From a virus, in the IMG/VR virus record IMGVR_UViG_3300042563_000635, positions 34,898-98,897 of that record: a stretch of DNA of 64,000 nucleotides; one strand, 5' to 3'. Made by a program: the position numbers and the translations under genes. Within the stretch, counting starts at the first letter, position 1. The number at the start of each line of letters is the position of its first letter. Positions 16,121-31,100 of the stretch are shown in pieces. The notes beneath the pieces are model-generated. The model did not search any database. It had not been told where the DNA came from and saw only the letters and a program-made list of their open reading frames with translations.

Positions 16121-19100
16121 TCAATTTATATCACCGCGTAAGAATATTGCGGATGGAGTTGTAGATATCTGTAACGGGTCGCCCTCAACTGTATTGTACA
16201 CGTTAGAGTTCCAAACTTCCTGATAATCCTGAATGGACATTTGATTATTAGACAACAATCCGTAAACTTCGGAGTACAACGGTATAAAGAACTGAGCACC
16301 GGTGCCATTTGTTCCTCGTTGTAGGCCAGAAATAGTATTATTTGCTAAATCAACTGAGCTAAACTTAATTTGCTCGCCGTTAACATATAACAAGTTTCCT
16401 TCTAAGATAGTTATAGTTACCTGATTTCCAACAGAAATATATGCGCCGGCTGCTATTTTTAATACAGGAGACAAGTTTACTATTACAATTTCATAGTTTT
16501 CACTAGCGATAGTTTGTCCTATGGTATTGTTTACAACACTGACATTAGATATAATTCTCTTGTCGGCTTCTAGACCTATGTAGAAATACCCATCAACTGC
16601 TGCAGGAACTATCTCATTTTGAGTAACTAAATCTGTTAATCTAGTTACATCATCAACATACATCACTGTGTCGGTATTGCTCAACGGTTCAACTAACCAA
16701 GTTCTAGTCTGTGTGTTTGCACGATACGCAACATTGGTTCCAATTTGATTGACGTTGATTAAGAATACTTCTTCGTTTGGAGTAGCACTTGGCATCATGC
16801 TTGTAATGGTCACGCTATCCAAAGTTGTAATTGATGCTAATATACTAACTTCATTATTTGCATTTAAACGCAATCTTGTTGAAGGTACACGGTATCCATT
16901 GACTGTTACCCATAATCTATCAACATTGTCTTGTTCCCATTGAGTTACATACATTGATCCGGATACAGTAGATAATATAACTTCACTACCGTCTCTAGTC
17001 GCAGTAATAGAAAACTCAGTAACACTGACTATTGATTTAACATAATACGTAGTGTTTGCCGACACCCCTCCAAATACAGCTCCGGTGAACACGATAGGAG
17101 TTCCAATGATTAACGTTTCCGTACTAGCTACGGTTAAGTAGTTACCCAATACTGGGTCATTAGTAGTATCCGTGACCTCAAGATTTTGTATAATATAAGC
17201 AGTTGATTCCCAAATATAACCACCACTTACATATGATGATATAGCAGTAACAGGGTTGTTAATCGCAGACAATCCTGGATTGTAAGGTGTGTCGATGTAT
17301 AAGTCTACTTGAGTAGAATTTATAACATGTACATAATAGGTATTGTTATTTAATTGAACAGATCCTAATGTACCGTCGATTCTTACTACATCACCGGACG
17401 TTAAGCCGTGAGCAATTCCAGTTGTAACTCGTACTGCTGATTGTCCTCCAACGTATGCAATTACTAATCCAGTACCAGTAGATAGGTTAATTATCGTTCC
17501 ACTTTCATTTTGAATAGTGAACGTAGTTGAAGAAAGAACAGCACGAACATAATATACAGTACCATCAATCGCAATGTCGCCAAAACTAGTTGCTCCTTTA
17601 AACTGAATAGTTTGTCCTGGAACAAATCCGGTAGTTGAAACGCAAGTTATTACCTCTGTTGTACCATTTGAAGCTGTACAATTAGTGATAGCGGCAACCG
17701 GTGTTATGGTATTGTTAACGTCAACGATGTTAGCAACTGTTACACCAGTTATGTTATACTGAGTATTTAAATACTGACGGTCAGTATTATTAAATGTCGT
17801 TACGGCAATAGTACTACCTAACGTAGGCGCAGATACAAATGTGATTTCGTTATTGTTACTATCTATAGTATACGCAGTAGTGTTTAATAGTCGTAATCCA
17901 TTTACTTCTACAATTGCATTATCAGGATTATTATCACCAACAAAATTATCTAATGAGAACGGACCTGTTGCTCCGGTAGCACTTATTACTTGAACTTCAG
18001 GTATAGTGTAACCATACTGAGTAGGAGTAGTTTCTCCAAATAAAGTATAGCTAATGTAATCAACATTGTCATCATAATCTCCTGTTGAGAAGATAATTGA
18101 CGCACTAATACCGTTATCTGCAATACCAAAAGCATAGTCGTTAGATATAAACTCTGCACCCCCGGTGGCGTTTGTTAATGCTATAACTGGGCCGCCGAGT
18201 GTCGCAGATACTGTAAATTCGTTAGGATCAACGATAGATTTGATGTAGTAAGTTGTTTGTGGCAACAATACTCCACCAAACATAGTGTCACTAAACACTA
18301 TTCTTTCCCCTATTACCATACCACTAGTAGTGTTTGTTGTTATTGCATTGTTACTAGCTTTTGTTCTAGTAATTGTACTAGTTGTTCCTATTAATAATTT
18401 ACTACCGTTGTGATAGATAATAGGGCTAGTCCACACTGCTCCGTATCCAACTCTAATAACAACATTCATAGAACCAGTACCATCAGTCAACGCTAATGTT
18501 GATCCTGCAGTACCAGTACTAACATTTATTGTAGTTGAGATTGTAATTCTATTGGTTACATAACTAATAGTTTTTACATAGTATGTAGTGTCTTCTGCAA
18601 TACCACCAAACACACTACCTTGAAAGGTTATTGGACTGTTTAATACAAAATCTTCTACGCTTGCACATAGTATTGAGTTATTTGTGCTATCAGTCATAGT
18701 AGCAATAACATCAACTGGTTGAGTATCTGGTCTTATGATACCTGAACCATCGTATATTTGTCCAGAATAATTACAATTTACGTAAATTTCATTCCATCCA
18801 GTTGAAGAATTAATTCTTATAGGATCAGATTTTGTACTAGACTTAACTAACTGATTTCCATTACCCACTTCATACACATCTACACGTAGGTTGTTTGCTA
18901 CGGGTGAGAAAGTAAGAGGAGTATTTAAGGTGATCGTATAATCAATCCAATTGATTGTATAATTTAATGTTTCATATATTGCAGTGCTTAGTCCTGTAGT
19001 TCCGTCAATAATGTAAACTGCAATTTGAGCAGGAGTCTGAACGTTGTACAAATTACCTATATCAAAACTATATAATGTCTGTGTTCCTGAAGTAGGAGTG

Positions 19101-22100
19101 TACTCTATGCTAACAACGTTATAACCAACGTGAGCATAAATTGTTTCATCCCAATTAGTGCCAGGGCGAGTCGCAACTGTCATCGTAATGTTATCAGTAA
19201 CGACACCAGGAACTAATTCTTCTGGTCCATAACCATATGTAAATTCTGCACCCTGTACATCATAGATCGTAGGTTGTATTGCAAATACTGATGAGCTAGT
19301 CCAAGTGACACCATTATCAGAACTAATTAAAATAGTGTTATTATCACCAACTGCTATCCATTCTCCGCTTGTAGAGTTATAGGTAATTCCATTTAAATTC
19401 TCTGAAGTTCCGGAACTATGCTGGGCCCAAGAATAACCGTCAATCGATACTTTAATGAGCCCCGCATCACCGACAGCAACATATCTATTGTTTGCATAAT
19501 ACACATCAACCAATGATGTTGTTCTTGGTGCAAACATATATGTTGTCTCACTAGGATCAAACACGTTCAATGTTACTGGTAATCCACCAGGAGTAGCACT
19601 TACTTGTAACTGAGTGAGCGATATTATATTAACTACATAATATGTTGTTCCTGCGACAAAGACGTTGAATGACTCTGAGAATTTAACTTGATCTCCAACT
19701 ATAAATCCAGCGGTGCTAGTTACGTTCAATTCGTTAGATGAGTCGTTTGCACTAATCACTGTAACTTCATTTACACCTAACCAATTTGCACCGTTATCAG
19801 ATATGTATATTACTCCATCTTCACCCACAGCTACAATTTTTGAACTGTTGTGTGTAACACCGTAGAAGCCCTTAGAACTTAATGCAGGAATTTGATTCCA
19901 GTTAATTCCGTCAGTGCTTGTTAAAACAATGTTTACATCAATCGTAATTCCTACGCCAGTTGAATAATCTAACTGTTGACCTTTACCAACAGCGATAAAT
20001 CCAATGTAGTTTGGAACGCTAACTCCATTAACACCGTATAGGATATTAGTCAATGTAGGGTTACTGAATGTAAATCGTTGTCTCCAAATATAGGTATCAT
20101 CGCTAGAAACAATTCCTTCTCCGACAGCGACCCATAAGTTATCTCTGTATCCAACTGAATTTAAATTCAATGAAGATATGCTCAGTGCAGTAAAATCATA
20201 GGTTGTAGTATCATACGGAACAGAACCATACGGGGTATAGTAGCCATTAGTAGTCCATGTTATACCATCTATACTTCTAAACACAGGGGTTGCTGGATTG
20301 TTGGTAGTCATTATATAATAACCACCTGCATAAATCATATCAGTAGTGTTTATCGGACTATTTGCTAACTTTTGAATTGACCATTCGTCTCCGGTTAGAC
20401 TTGATATTACACTAGAATAATCAGTCATGTCGGCTGCTGCCAAATAACGCACACCATCCCAAACAACAGCATGTATATCTACATCAGCAGGATAGAACGC
20501 TTGATCTTGTAATATGGTGTCGATTGGATACTGATCATCGGGCGCAAACGCATTACCCAAATAAGTACTGTTTGGATATATTACTCCTTCAAACAATTGA
20601 GACAAATCTTTGCCTGGCATGTTATCAGTTGGTTGATAGTAACCAAATACACGATCCATTGCATTTAATCTTCTGTCGCCACTAGTTAATAATTCCCACT
20701 TACCGAATACAAACTCAGTGTCGTTGTTAGATATCACACAAACATATACTCGGTTGTTATATTTGACAATACTTTGATTGAAGATGAATGGCTCTGGTAA
20801 CAATGCAAACGAACCTGATTTAGCCATTGTAAAGTTAACACCAATTGTGGTCACTATATTTACAATAGTAGTAACGTCTCCGGGTACTGTGCTAATTCTA
20901 AACTGTGTACTAGATGGAATATCATAGATATAATATGTTTCACCTTCAGTAATATTTGTTATGTTTGTCTGAACAGATCCAGTAAACACAACTGCATCAT
21001 TAACATCAAACACACTAGTGTCACCAATTGTCAATCTATCATTGGCTGAACTTACAGCAGTAACTGTAGCTTCAGTAATACCAACGTAGGGCAATGACAG
21101 ACCACTTACAGGAACTGTCATCAATTGATTCTGATATAATTCGAACTCAGTAGATGAAATTACTTTTAAGTAATATTGGTTTGAATCACCGGCTACCGTT
21201 CCGTTACAGATTACGCTTGTAATTTCACCATTAGTTCCAATAGAGTTAACAGTTACTGTTAAGTCGTTCAACGGTGATGTGCCACCTATTTCATTTCCCG
21301 GAATAACAATTGTGTTATCTACTGCATATCCTGTACCCAAATTGCTAATTAATACTCTATATCCACCTAAAATATAACTTACATCAAATTCAGCTACTGT
21401 TAGCGGCGTTTGATCTACTGTAGTTTCAGTAGTGATGACCATGGTAGAAGTTGATAGTGAACCAGAAGAAGTGTTTATTAACGCACCGCTAGCGGTTAAC
21501 GAAACATTGAACGTAGTGCTATTAGCATTACGGACATAATATCTCGTTCCCAAAGACATGCCTGAAGGTACAGTACCGTTTCTAAAGATTACTGTAGTTC
21601 CATTTTCAGGAGCATTAGCGACTGTAATAACCGCAGGGTTTGCGGCTGTGATTGATGCACTTTGTTGGGAGTCACCTGGATACTCAGCAGGGTCGCCGAG
21701 GTTGCCTGCGACTTTGATATACGGTAATCCAGTACCGGTCATCAATCCGCTAGCAGTAGATAATGTTAGTTCTAAACCACCGGGCGTGTTAGTGATTGTG
21801 AATCTAGTGTCACTTACTATTTCTTTAATCCAATATTCAACATCAATTTCTGCACCACCAATGCCTGATCCAGAGAATGTGATTGGCATATCAGCAAATA
21901 ACATCTCAGTAGTATCACAAGTCAATTCATTAGTTGAAGATGATGTGTTTGTCACTTCAATTTCAATAGTGCCTTTGTCTACTACATAATAAGTTGTTCC
22001 AGGAACAAGCACATTTGTAAAGAATAGGTCTTCTGAGATTTCTATAGGCATATTAACATATATGTTAGTCAACCCTCTTGCAACAGTGTCACCTGCGTTA

Positions 22101-25100
22101 TAGTTAGTCATTACAATTGAGTTAACATCAACCGGTAATCCGTCAATTCCTGAAGTGCGCTCACCTATCAATGCCGCAACACCTCTAGTAATTAGATTTC
22201 CATTTGTTCCATCTAACCCAGGATATTGACCAGAAGTTTCGTATAGTGTGAACAACTGACCATTAACTTGTCCTGGACTTACCGGTAAGCTAACGTTAAC
22301 TACCATACTGTTTCCTGTAGCGGTAGTCAATGTAACAGTATTTTTCTGACTAGTTACCAACGCTGAAGTGTTGCTTGCCGGCGAAACATCAGACAACGGT
22401 AACACAGCACCGTTAACAGTAGCTGATATTTGGAATGCACTAGGGCTAACAATAGAAGAAACATAGTAAGTTGTTCCTGAAACTAGGCCACCAAATGTAG
22501 CACTTTCAACTCCTGCAAGTATCATGGTGTTAAAAATTATAGGCTCATTGACAATAAGTTTATTAGTATCACCGTCAATCAGTACAGTGTCATTAGACGC
22601 AACAGTTGCAGTTACATTAAACGTCTGCGGATTCTGTGTTTCAGACATAGTAAATGTTTGATTGTCTACTACGGTAGTTACATAATAAACTTCATTTTCT
22701 ATGATTCCACCAAACACTCCGTTTTGTATCTTAGTTGGGTCAGTACCTGTAAAGAAGATAGGCAAATCAATGTAGAAGCCAGCGGTGCCACCAGTACCTG
22801 TAACATTTAACGGTACTGTTATGTTGTTAGTAACTGCTAAGGTTGATGTAACATCAAGTATTCCAGGATAATTTACAGTAATAACTGCAATATCGGTAAC
22901 TTCTCCTACAAAACATTCTAGTCCAGCCGGGCCTACTGTCCAATTAGTCAATGGTAATAAAGGGCTACCTGTACTGTTTATTGACAAAGTAAAATCAGTT
23001 TGATTTACAATACTATTGACATAGTAAACTTGTTCATTAACAATACCACTAGATCCAATGTCACCGATAAATGTTACAGGCATTCCTATATAGAATCCAT
23101 TAGTACCACCAGATGCGTTTGGATTACCAGAACCATCGTCTTGTAGAGTTAATCTAACAACATCATTTGACGCATATGTGCTATGCACATTACGAATAAA
23201 AGAACTATACGTTACTGTTCTCTCGTTTCTCAAATCAGTTATTTCAAATGCTACACCTTGAGCACTAGCCAATATATCAGCTATTGGTGGCTGAGTACTT
23301 TGTAAAGTAATTGATGAGCTTGCTATTGATTCGCTATTAGAATATGTGCCGGCGAAGAAAGCACCATAGTATCTACCGGTTACCCATTCAATGACTTTTG
23401 ATGTATACGCAGTTCTATCAAACCTTAATACAATATCATTTTGCCTTATAGGTAATGAACTAGAAATTGCACTTGCCTTTGCACCTAGATTAACTGTGTG
23501 ATTTGCACCTGTTCCTGTACTGAATAACGGGAGTCTATCGTGATCATTAATACAATCAGCATAGTTATCATAAAATCCCAAAACAACTGAAGGTACAGTT
23601 TCTAATACATTGATATAATACCATTGATCGTTTTCTAATCCACCAATTGGTGTACTGTTAGTTCCTACTTTGTATTGAATTAGGTCTCCTGTTTGCAATA
23701 ACGGAGCATAAATTTGAATAGTGCTAGAGAATGTGTTTACATCCGTACTTGAGAATGGAACAACAATAGATGAGTCAATGATTATTTTTGGTAGTACTGT
23801 ATATCCTTGGCCAGGATCAACAACGTCCACACGCAATACACTATCTAAATTCATTACTGCATTCAACACCGCAGGTTTTGTTGGTGCCGGATACAACACT
23901 GGATCAATATATGCAGTAACCTTAGGAGGTTCGATATATCCTCTGCCGCCATCAAGTAATAGCACAGCAGGAAGATCCATAAATATGTTTTCACCAGGAA
24001 TATGTTCTGTAATTGGGGTTCCGTTAACTCCGCGAGTTAACCCAGCCAATACATTTAACGCACGATCCACTGATGAGTATCCAATTTGTTCGGTTCCCAT
24101 TTTTAAAATACCATTGATAGGTAAACCTTGAGCATTATCAACTGCAAAAGATTTAGTATTCAATGAAATATATGACGCTAATGTTGTTATGTGTGCATCA
24201 AGTTCACCTGTTATAGACAACCCATGGTTTTCAAACCACTGTGAGTATTCTTGTTCTTCCCATATAGGATTGTCAGGAGTAAATTGATTTACTCCGTTAC
24301 CGCTATTATAAACTAATTGAGGTGTTATAAACTGTGCTTGAGATTTGTCATATTTTGCAGGCAAATCAAAATCAGTAATATTTCCACTATACACTTCGCT
24401 ACCAGTATACTTAAATAAGAATTCTTTGATAACCACATGATATGGTTTTATTTCATTCATGTACCCTGACAAGAAATCTTGATTATCCGTTTGGAATACT
24501 TCGATTGGTCGTAGTTCACGTATAGTATGTGCAACATCAATGAATGATGTTTTGTTTAGCCATGGTAAGTAATTTTGACTTTCTGTGGTTTCACTTTGAA
24601 TGTATTCAAACAACAAAATCAAACTACGGTTTCTGTATACCAATAGGTCATCCGTATATATTTGTTCGTTCAATGCACGAACAATTTTGCGTGTTTCTTC
24701 ACTAGGATAAACATCATAAGTATCAGTGTCAAAGAAGTTATCACCGTAACCTAAACGAACTGATTCATAATCCCATAATGATGATTTAAAGCGTATTGTG
24801 CCGTTTTCTAAACCAATACGTCTCCAATTACCGGTTAACTCGAATATGTAAGTTTCTGCTTTACCACTCATGTTAGTAGATACAGTTACTATAGTGCCAG
24901 GGATGACTGACAGTGTAGATAAATCTGCATAGATAGGAACCTGTAATGCAGATTTTATGTTGTCATCATAACCTGTTGCCCACCAATTAATAAATTCCCA
25001 ATAGTCTCTAGTATCATAGAACTCACCTGATGATGTCAAGAATGAAGATTGTCTGATTTCAGTTATGGGGAACTGAGTTAATATAGAATTTGCATACTGT

Positions 25101-28100
25101 AGATAATTTTTTAATGCAGTAAAACGATCTAGGAAAAAACTCTGTCGAGGTCTTGCTAGTATACCCGTTTGAACTGCTTTTGGCAAATATGGATTAGGAA
25201 CAATTGCACCTGTTTCATCAACACCGCATAAGCTGTCTAATAAACGATCATACAAGCTATCAGGTATTTCATTAGTTGTATTTGGAACTCCAGGTAAGAA
25301 ATCACTAGGGAATCCTGAACGAATTAAATTAAATTGTTCATGCGATACGTCATCGTTGTTACCTGTAGCAAATCCAATGTGTAATACACTATCATTGGCA
25401 TTGATATAATCACCAGAGTTATACAATCCGTAAACACTAGGAAGAATAGGACTAAAATAACTTATACCAGATGCTTTTGGATTTTCAATATAAGATGCAA
25501 TGATAGAATCTGCTAATGTCTTACCATTGTTTGAGAATATAGTATTTGTATTTCTAGCCCAGAAATAATAGACAGGAGCAAGTGCGCCGGCTGCGTCTAT
25601 TACATATTGAATAGAGAATGAAGTTACATCAACAGGTATTCCTGGCCCTCTGTATTCGCCAGGTAGTACATTACTTGCTACCCAACTACAAACTGATACG
25701 TCACTACCAGGAAACAATGTACCCCAATATTGACTGTTATAAGAAACGTCATTGTTTTGATGATAGTTTACAAAACGAAGATTCTTAGTGTTTAACCAAA
25801 CTTTACCAACATGATCTGCTCCCCATACTAGGCCGCCTGTAACGGTATCGCCGTTGTTGTAATTTGCAGGATCAACGTTAGAAATAATGTCAATATTTTC
25901 TCTTGCTGCTCCTAATATTTTTCCTTGCAATGGATCAATGTAATCCATATTAATCAATGTCTCATTCGATTCTGCGCTGAACAACTGAATATTAAAAATC
26001 TTGTTAATGTCTACGATTGGAGCAGAGTATCTATACAGAGCCCAATCTTTTACACCAGTACTGTTGTTATAAACTGTTGCAGAGCCGGCGTACTCGGATC
26101 CGGTTGTAGAACCTACATCACCGGGAGTACCTACAATTACTCCGTAATTATTAAAGTCTAACGCAGTGCCATACAGTGGTTGATTACTTGTAGTTACATC
26201 AGTTGCTTGGTCGTAAGTATTAAACGGTGTATATGCTAAGTTTGGTGAGTTAACACTTTGCGCATATACGAATTTACCTAGATTTAATAAACTTTCATTG
26301 TACTGTGAGATGTAGTCGAACATGTACACTGCACCAAAATTTGGTGATTCGTCTATCCAAGATGTAGTATTGTTATCAAACAACGTATCATTGTCTTGAT
26401 TTTCGTCATCAACAAAGTCAAAGGTAGTAGCAGAGTATCTAGTACCAACTGGGGCACTAGCAACAAAACTACCATACTCATTAAACTTAACTACTGTACC
26501 AAATTGTGTTGGGCCGATATTATGTGGACATACAATTTCTTGAGTCATGTCAAATACAGTAATTCCCAATTCAGATAATGTAGTAGTATCAGTTATGCTT
26601 AAACATAATTTTTCGTTGATAGGAGCTAGACTATTATCCACTAATAATATAACTAATTTTCCGTTAATTGCTGTTGCGGCAACATTAGTTATGTTAGATG
26701 AATTTATAGCATTCGCTACTACGGTTGCGTTACCTACAGGTATGTAGGTTAAGAATCCATTTAATAATATTTTTCTAGTTGTAGTGACATTACAGTCAGT
26801 TGTACCCACATACATACCATAAGCGGCGCCTGGATCTGTGTAACGATATACTACACCCTCTGAAGTTTGTGTACTTAATTGGAACGGTGCTCCAATTAAT
26901 ATCTCGCTTGCAGTATTATTGGTTGTTACACTTGTACCAAACTGGGCGCCGGTTTGAGGAGCTTCTGCAGGCGCAATGTTTTGTAACAACGTTATCTCAT
27001 GACCATTTACGTCAATTATATCACCTGCATTCAATGAAGCAGTATACACTAACGTATCACTGATTACTGCATAATTACTGTCTTGTATCAATGTTCCGTT
27101 GTTAGATACAAACAATGTATCGTCTTGTAAGTATGCTTTAGCATTTGTCATGCCGGCAACTGTTGCAAGAGGAACAACAGTTGCACTTTCTCTTGATTCC
27201 TTGATAGTTATATCATACCCCGAAACCGTAGCGATGTAGTATACCTTTGATGTAGTTATTTCAGTTCCAGTAAAACCAGAACCAATAAACATGATAGGCT
27301 TATCAACGTCAGTAGCCGGATTAGGCAATGTTGATAATGTTATCCTATCTGTTGTAGCATTAGTATCAGTGACTGTGAATTCAGTAGAAGAAGGTGTCCA
27401 AGCTAGTTGCAATGTTTGCGTGTTTGGAGATACAGTGTTGTATTGAATTTCTAGGTTTTGAGACAGACGCTGAAAGACATAGGTGCGACCCCATTTGTCA
27501 ACAGACCCTTCATCTTTGTAGGGAGTTCCTATAATTATTTTATTGCTATCATATTCTGTAGCGATTGAATATCCAAATTTATCACCGGAGTTAGTCAATC
27601 CCAATGCATCACCATCTATTGTAGTAACTGCATTGAATGTAATCTTTGTGGCTACTCCGGTGCCTGTGCCTACCCCTGTTGCAATAAATACCGTGCCTAC
27701 ATCGTTAGATGTTGCTCCAATACTAGTAAAGTCAGTAGTACCGATTGAATTGATTATATATGTTTCTGTCGATTCAAAGTTCCCCGCTGTAGTAACAATA
27801 TTTGAACGTTGATACACATGTACCGTGTTGTTATCAATATCAGATATATAAATCCAATTTTGATTTTTTGATATTGATATTGCTGTTCCCCAAAGATCAT
27901 CGAGCGCGGCAGCATAAGGTATAGTTTGTACTAATACCAAATCATCTGATGTTGTTGTACTTTGCAACTGATACAATTTAACACTACTAGCCGCACCTGT
28001 TGTTTCCGCAATTGCATATAGATCACCCGCGTAACTAATAGTACTACCAAATGTAGGGTTACCAACTAAAGTTTGTACAAGTTCATATGCATTATTCAAA

Positions 28101-31100
28101 TCGTTGAAGGTGTAACGATACACTTGACCCAAATCTGCATCGCTGATCACATAACCTAATTGGCTACTTATCGCAACTGCACTTCCCAATGATTGAGAAG
28201 ATGCTTTAGTTACTTGATTTTCTAATGTATAGTTTATATTTTTTCTGTATACGCCCCATGATCCAGAAGCATCAGTATCTACCCATACTGTATTCTTTCT
28301 AAATTCTGCTTCTGTTAATGGTAAGTTTGCAATTTCTGCAGGAGTTGCAACACGTTGAGAAGTAAACTTCATAGCAACACCTTGACCATTAATGGTCTTG
28401 ATGCTAGTGTCTAAAACTTTGTTTACCAACACTCTGTTTTGATCAATCACAATCGTTGCTAGATAATAGCCATCAATCGCAGGATCAAAATTCACAATAG
28501 CAAATGGTTGATATTGTGTTAGATTATGAGGTTTGTTAAATGTTACAGTAATTGTTTCATTTAAGTTATTTTTTACAGTAGTTACTTGACCCATTGACAC
28601 AGGTGTGTAAACTTGCCATTGCTCTAAGTAGTTGGCTAACCATACGTAATCACGTACAAAAAAGTCTTGAATAGGTACGATAGAACCATTTTTATCTACT
28701 GCTACTCCCAATTGAGAATAGAAGAAAGCAGACATTTTAATGTCATTGTAATTTACATATCCTGCATCAGGATACAATGTACTGATAGTTTCTGTAGTTG
28801 TAGGCAAAACATTAACGTTTGTAATGGTTCTACCGTAGTTGAACAATGAGTATAACGGGACTTCTTGTTGTACACCTTGATTGTAAATTCCCTGAGTCAA
28901 CCCTACTATTGCAGGATTTCCTGTCATTGATTTTTCGTTAACTCTAAATTCTACAAAATTGTTGTTTAGTACACCGCCAAACTCTCCGGCCTTTATAGCC
29001 CAATTTTCAAAAATTTCATAATCAATGCCGCCTTGAGGCAAAGTGGCGCCTTTGAATGCACTAGCTGCGTTCAATGTACCTTTGTTCTTAATCATGTTCT
29101 TGTATACGTTGACTTGCGTAATGTCTGTCAAGTCTGCAAGAGCCATATAATCACGCGGACGGTATCCAATCAGACTGAAGCTTAGTAAGTCAGCATCTTT
29201 TTCCAAGTTAGCTTGATCGATATCGTAGTACAACGAACTTTCATAACTACGTGTGCTTGAGTTAGGTAACAATCCTTTTTGTACTTCATCATAATCAGTG
29301 CGTTTCCAATCAGCTTCTTTAAAGAGTTCACTGGCTTGGATAACCTTAGTAGCTACCCAATATTTGTTCTTATACTTAACGATTTCACCCTTAGTATATT
29401 TTGCAGTTCGATTCCATTCTTTGATATTATCTTGATTGTAAATGAATCCACTAGCATTGACTGTACCATTCCAATCAGCACTCTTTGTACCTCGTAATGC
29501 AATACGGTTTTGACGTAATCCTGTAGTTAAATTATAGATAATGTCACCGAACAATGTTACGTTATCAAACACAATACCATGTTCAAAATTACTTAGATTG
29601 AATTGACCATATGATAACACATCACCTGCATTTAACGCCGCTACACTGAATGCAGTACCTTGACGAACGACTGACATGTCATTCAATTGAATAGGATATA
29701 AATTCTGATTCAATATAAAGTTTGACTGTTGCAATGTTAATGGTTGTACGATATTACTATCTTTGTCAATCATTAATTTTTTAGCAGAAGGGTTTAATGT
29801 AACGATGCTGCCGGCTGACCACCCAGTCTGAGCCCAGTATAAGAACTCAGCAATCATTTGAGCCCAATTTATTTCGATTTCATTTTCCATGTCATCGAAC
29901 TTCATACCTAAACTAGTTAAGTATGCACCGTAGTCTGCTAAGAACTGCGCAACTTCCTGTGCTGTATAGAATGCAGTGTTATATGGTACTATTTGTTCTT
30001 TGTCAAAATGATCCGGAGTCACTCTTATTGACAAGTCTTCTACATCTATGGTTTCATACTTGCCGCCAAATTTTGGCTTTAATGTTTTAAAGTACGCATA
30101 TGTTTGTGAATTGCCATATACTGTGAATCCACCTGAAGATGCCGTTTGTATAATTACACCTGAATAAATGATTCTGTTAAACGGTTGGTTATCATACAAT
30201 AACACGCTGTAACTCTCATCAGGAATTAACAAACTAGCATTTGCACTATTGGGTGTACTCTTTTCAACAAAAAACTTTAATAAAGTTTTGTCGCTAAATC
30301 CCGCTAATCTGTATACCAAACGAACATCCATGTTGTTTAACATTTCAGTTATATTAGTAGTTGCATCAATTCCTATTTGTTTTTCATAATCAACAACCCA
30401 GTTAACATAGCTAGTTACAGGGGTGCCGGTGCCGTACACATCAATGTCACTCATTCTCAAGTGGCTACGATTGTTTACTAAGTATTGGTTAAATTCTGCA
30501 TTGTATTTGTAGTGGTCTATATCGACCCCTAAGTTAAAGAATTCTGCTGGCTTAGTTAGAGCCAATGTTCTCATTAAATCGAATGGGTAAGTGCTACTGC
30601 GTCTATAGCTAAACTCAACTGGTGCACCGTCTCCTACTTTCCAATCACGTTGGAATAATTTTTGATTGTAACTACCAACTACAGTGTCGATAGGAGGAAG
30701 CAAATTACCAGCACTGTCAACCGGAATTATTTCTAACAATCCGTCACGTACGGCTTCAGGAATTACAACTGGGTTACCGTTGTTCCAATCTATGCCTTCT
30801 GCTAAATCACTCCATAAAACTAAGTTATCACTTGTGTATGGAGCAGGACCATATCTATTTGTCCACCATGTAGGCATTTCAGTGAAGCCCAACATTTCCC
30901 ACGGCGTAGTGTTTGGTGTCGTAGTATCATAGAAATACTGATATATACCTCTCCAATAGCCTTGAGTAATTACAGCCTTGTTAATTGCATTACCGCTTTG
31001 GAAATAGTTGTATGTATAATTGTTACCAGCATTGTAGAACTGAGTTTTATAATTTAAACGATTTTGACCAACCCAATTTAAGAATCCATTACTGTATATC

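Noticed and set aside
16960-23200. CRISPR-like or DNA direct repeats in the giant gene
   Set aside because: The repetition is at protein level with diverged codons and variable spacing within one reading frame; no identical short repeats with spacers.
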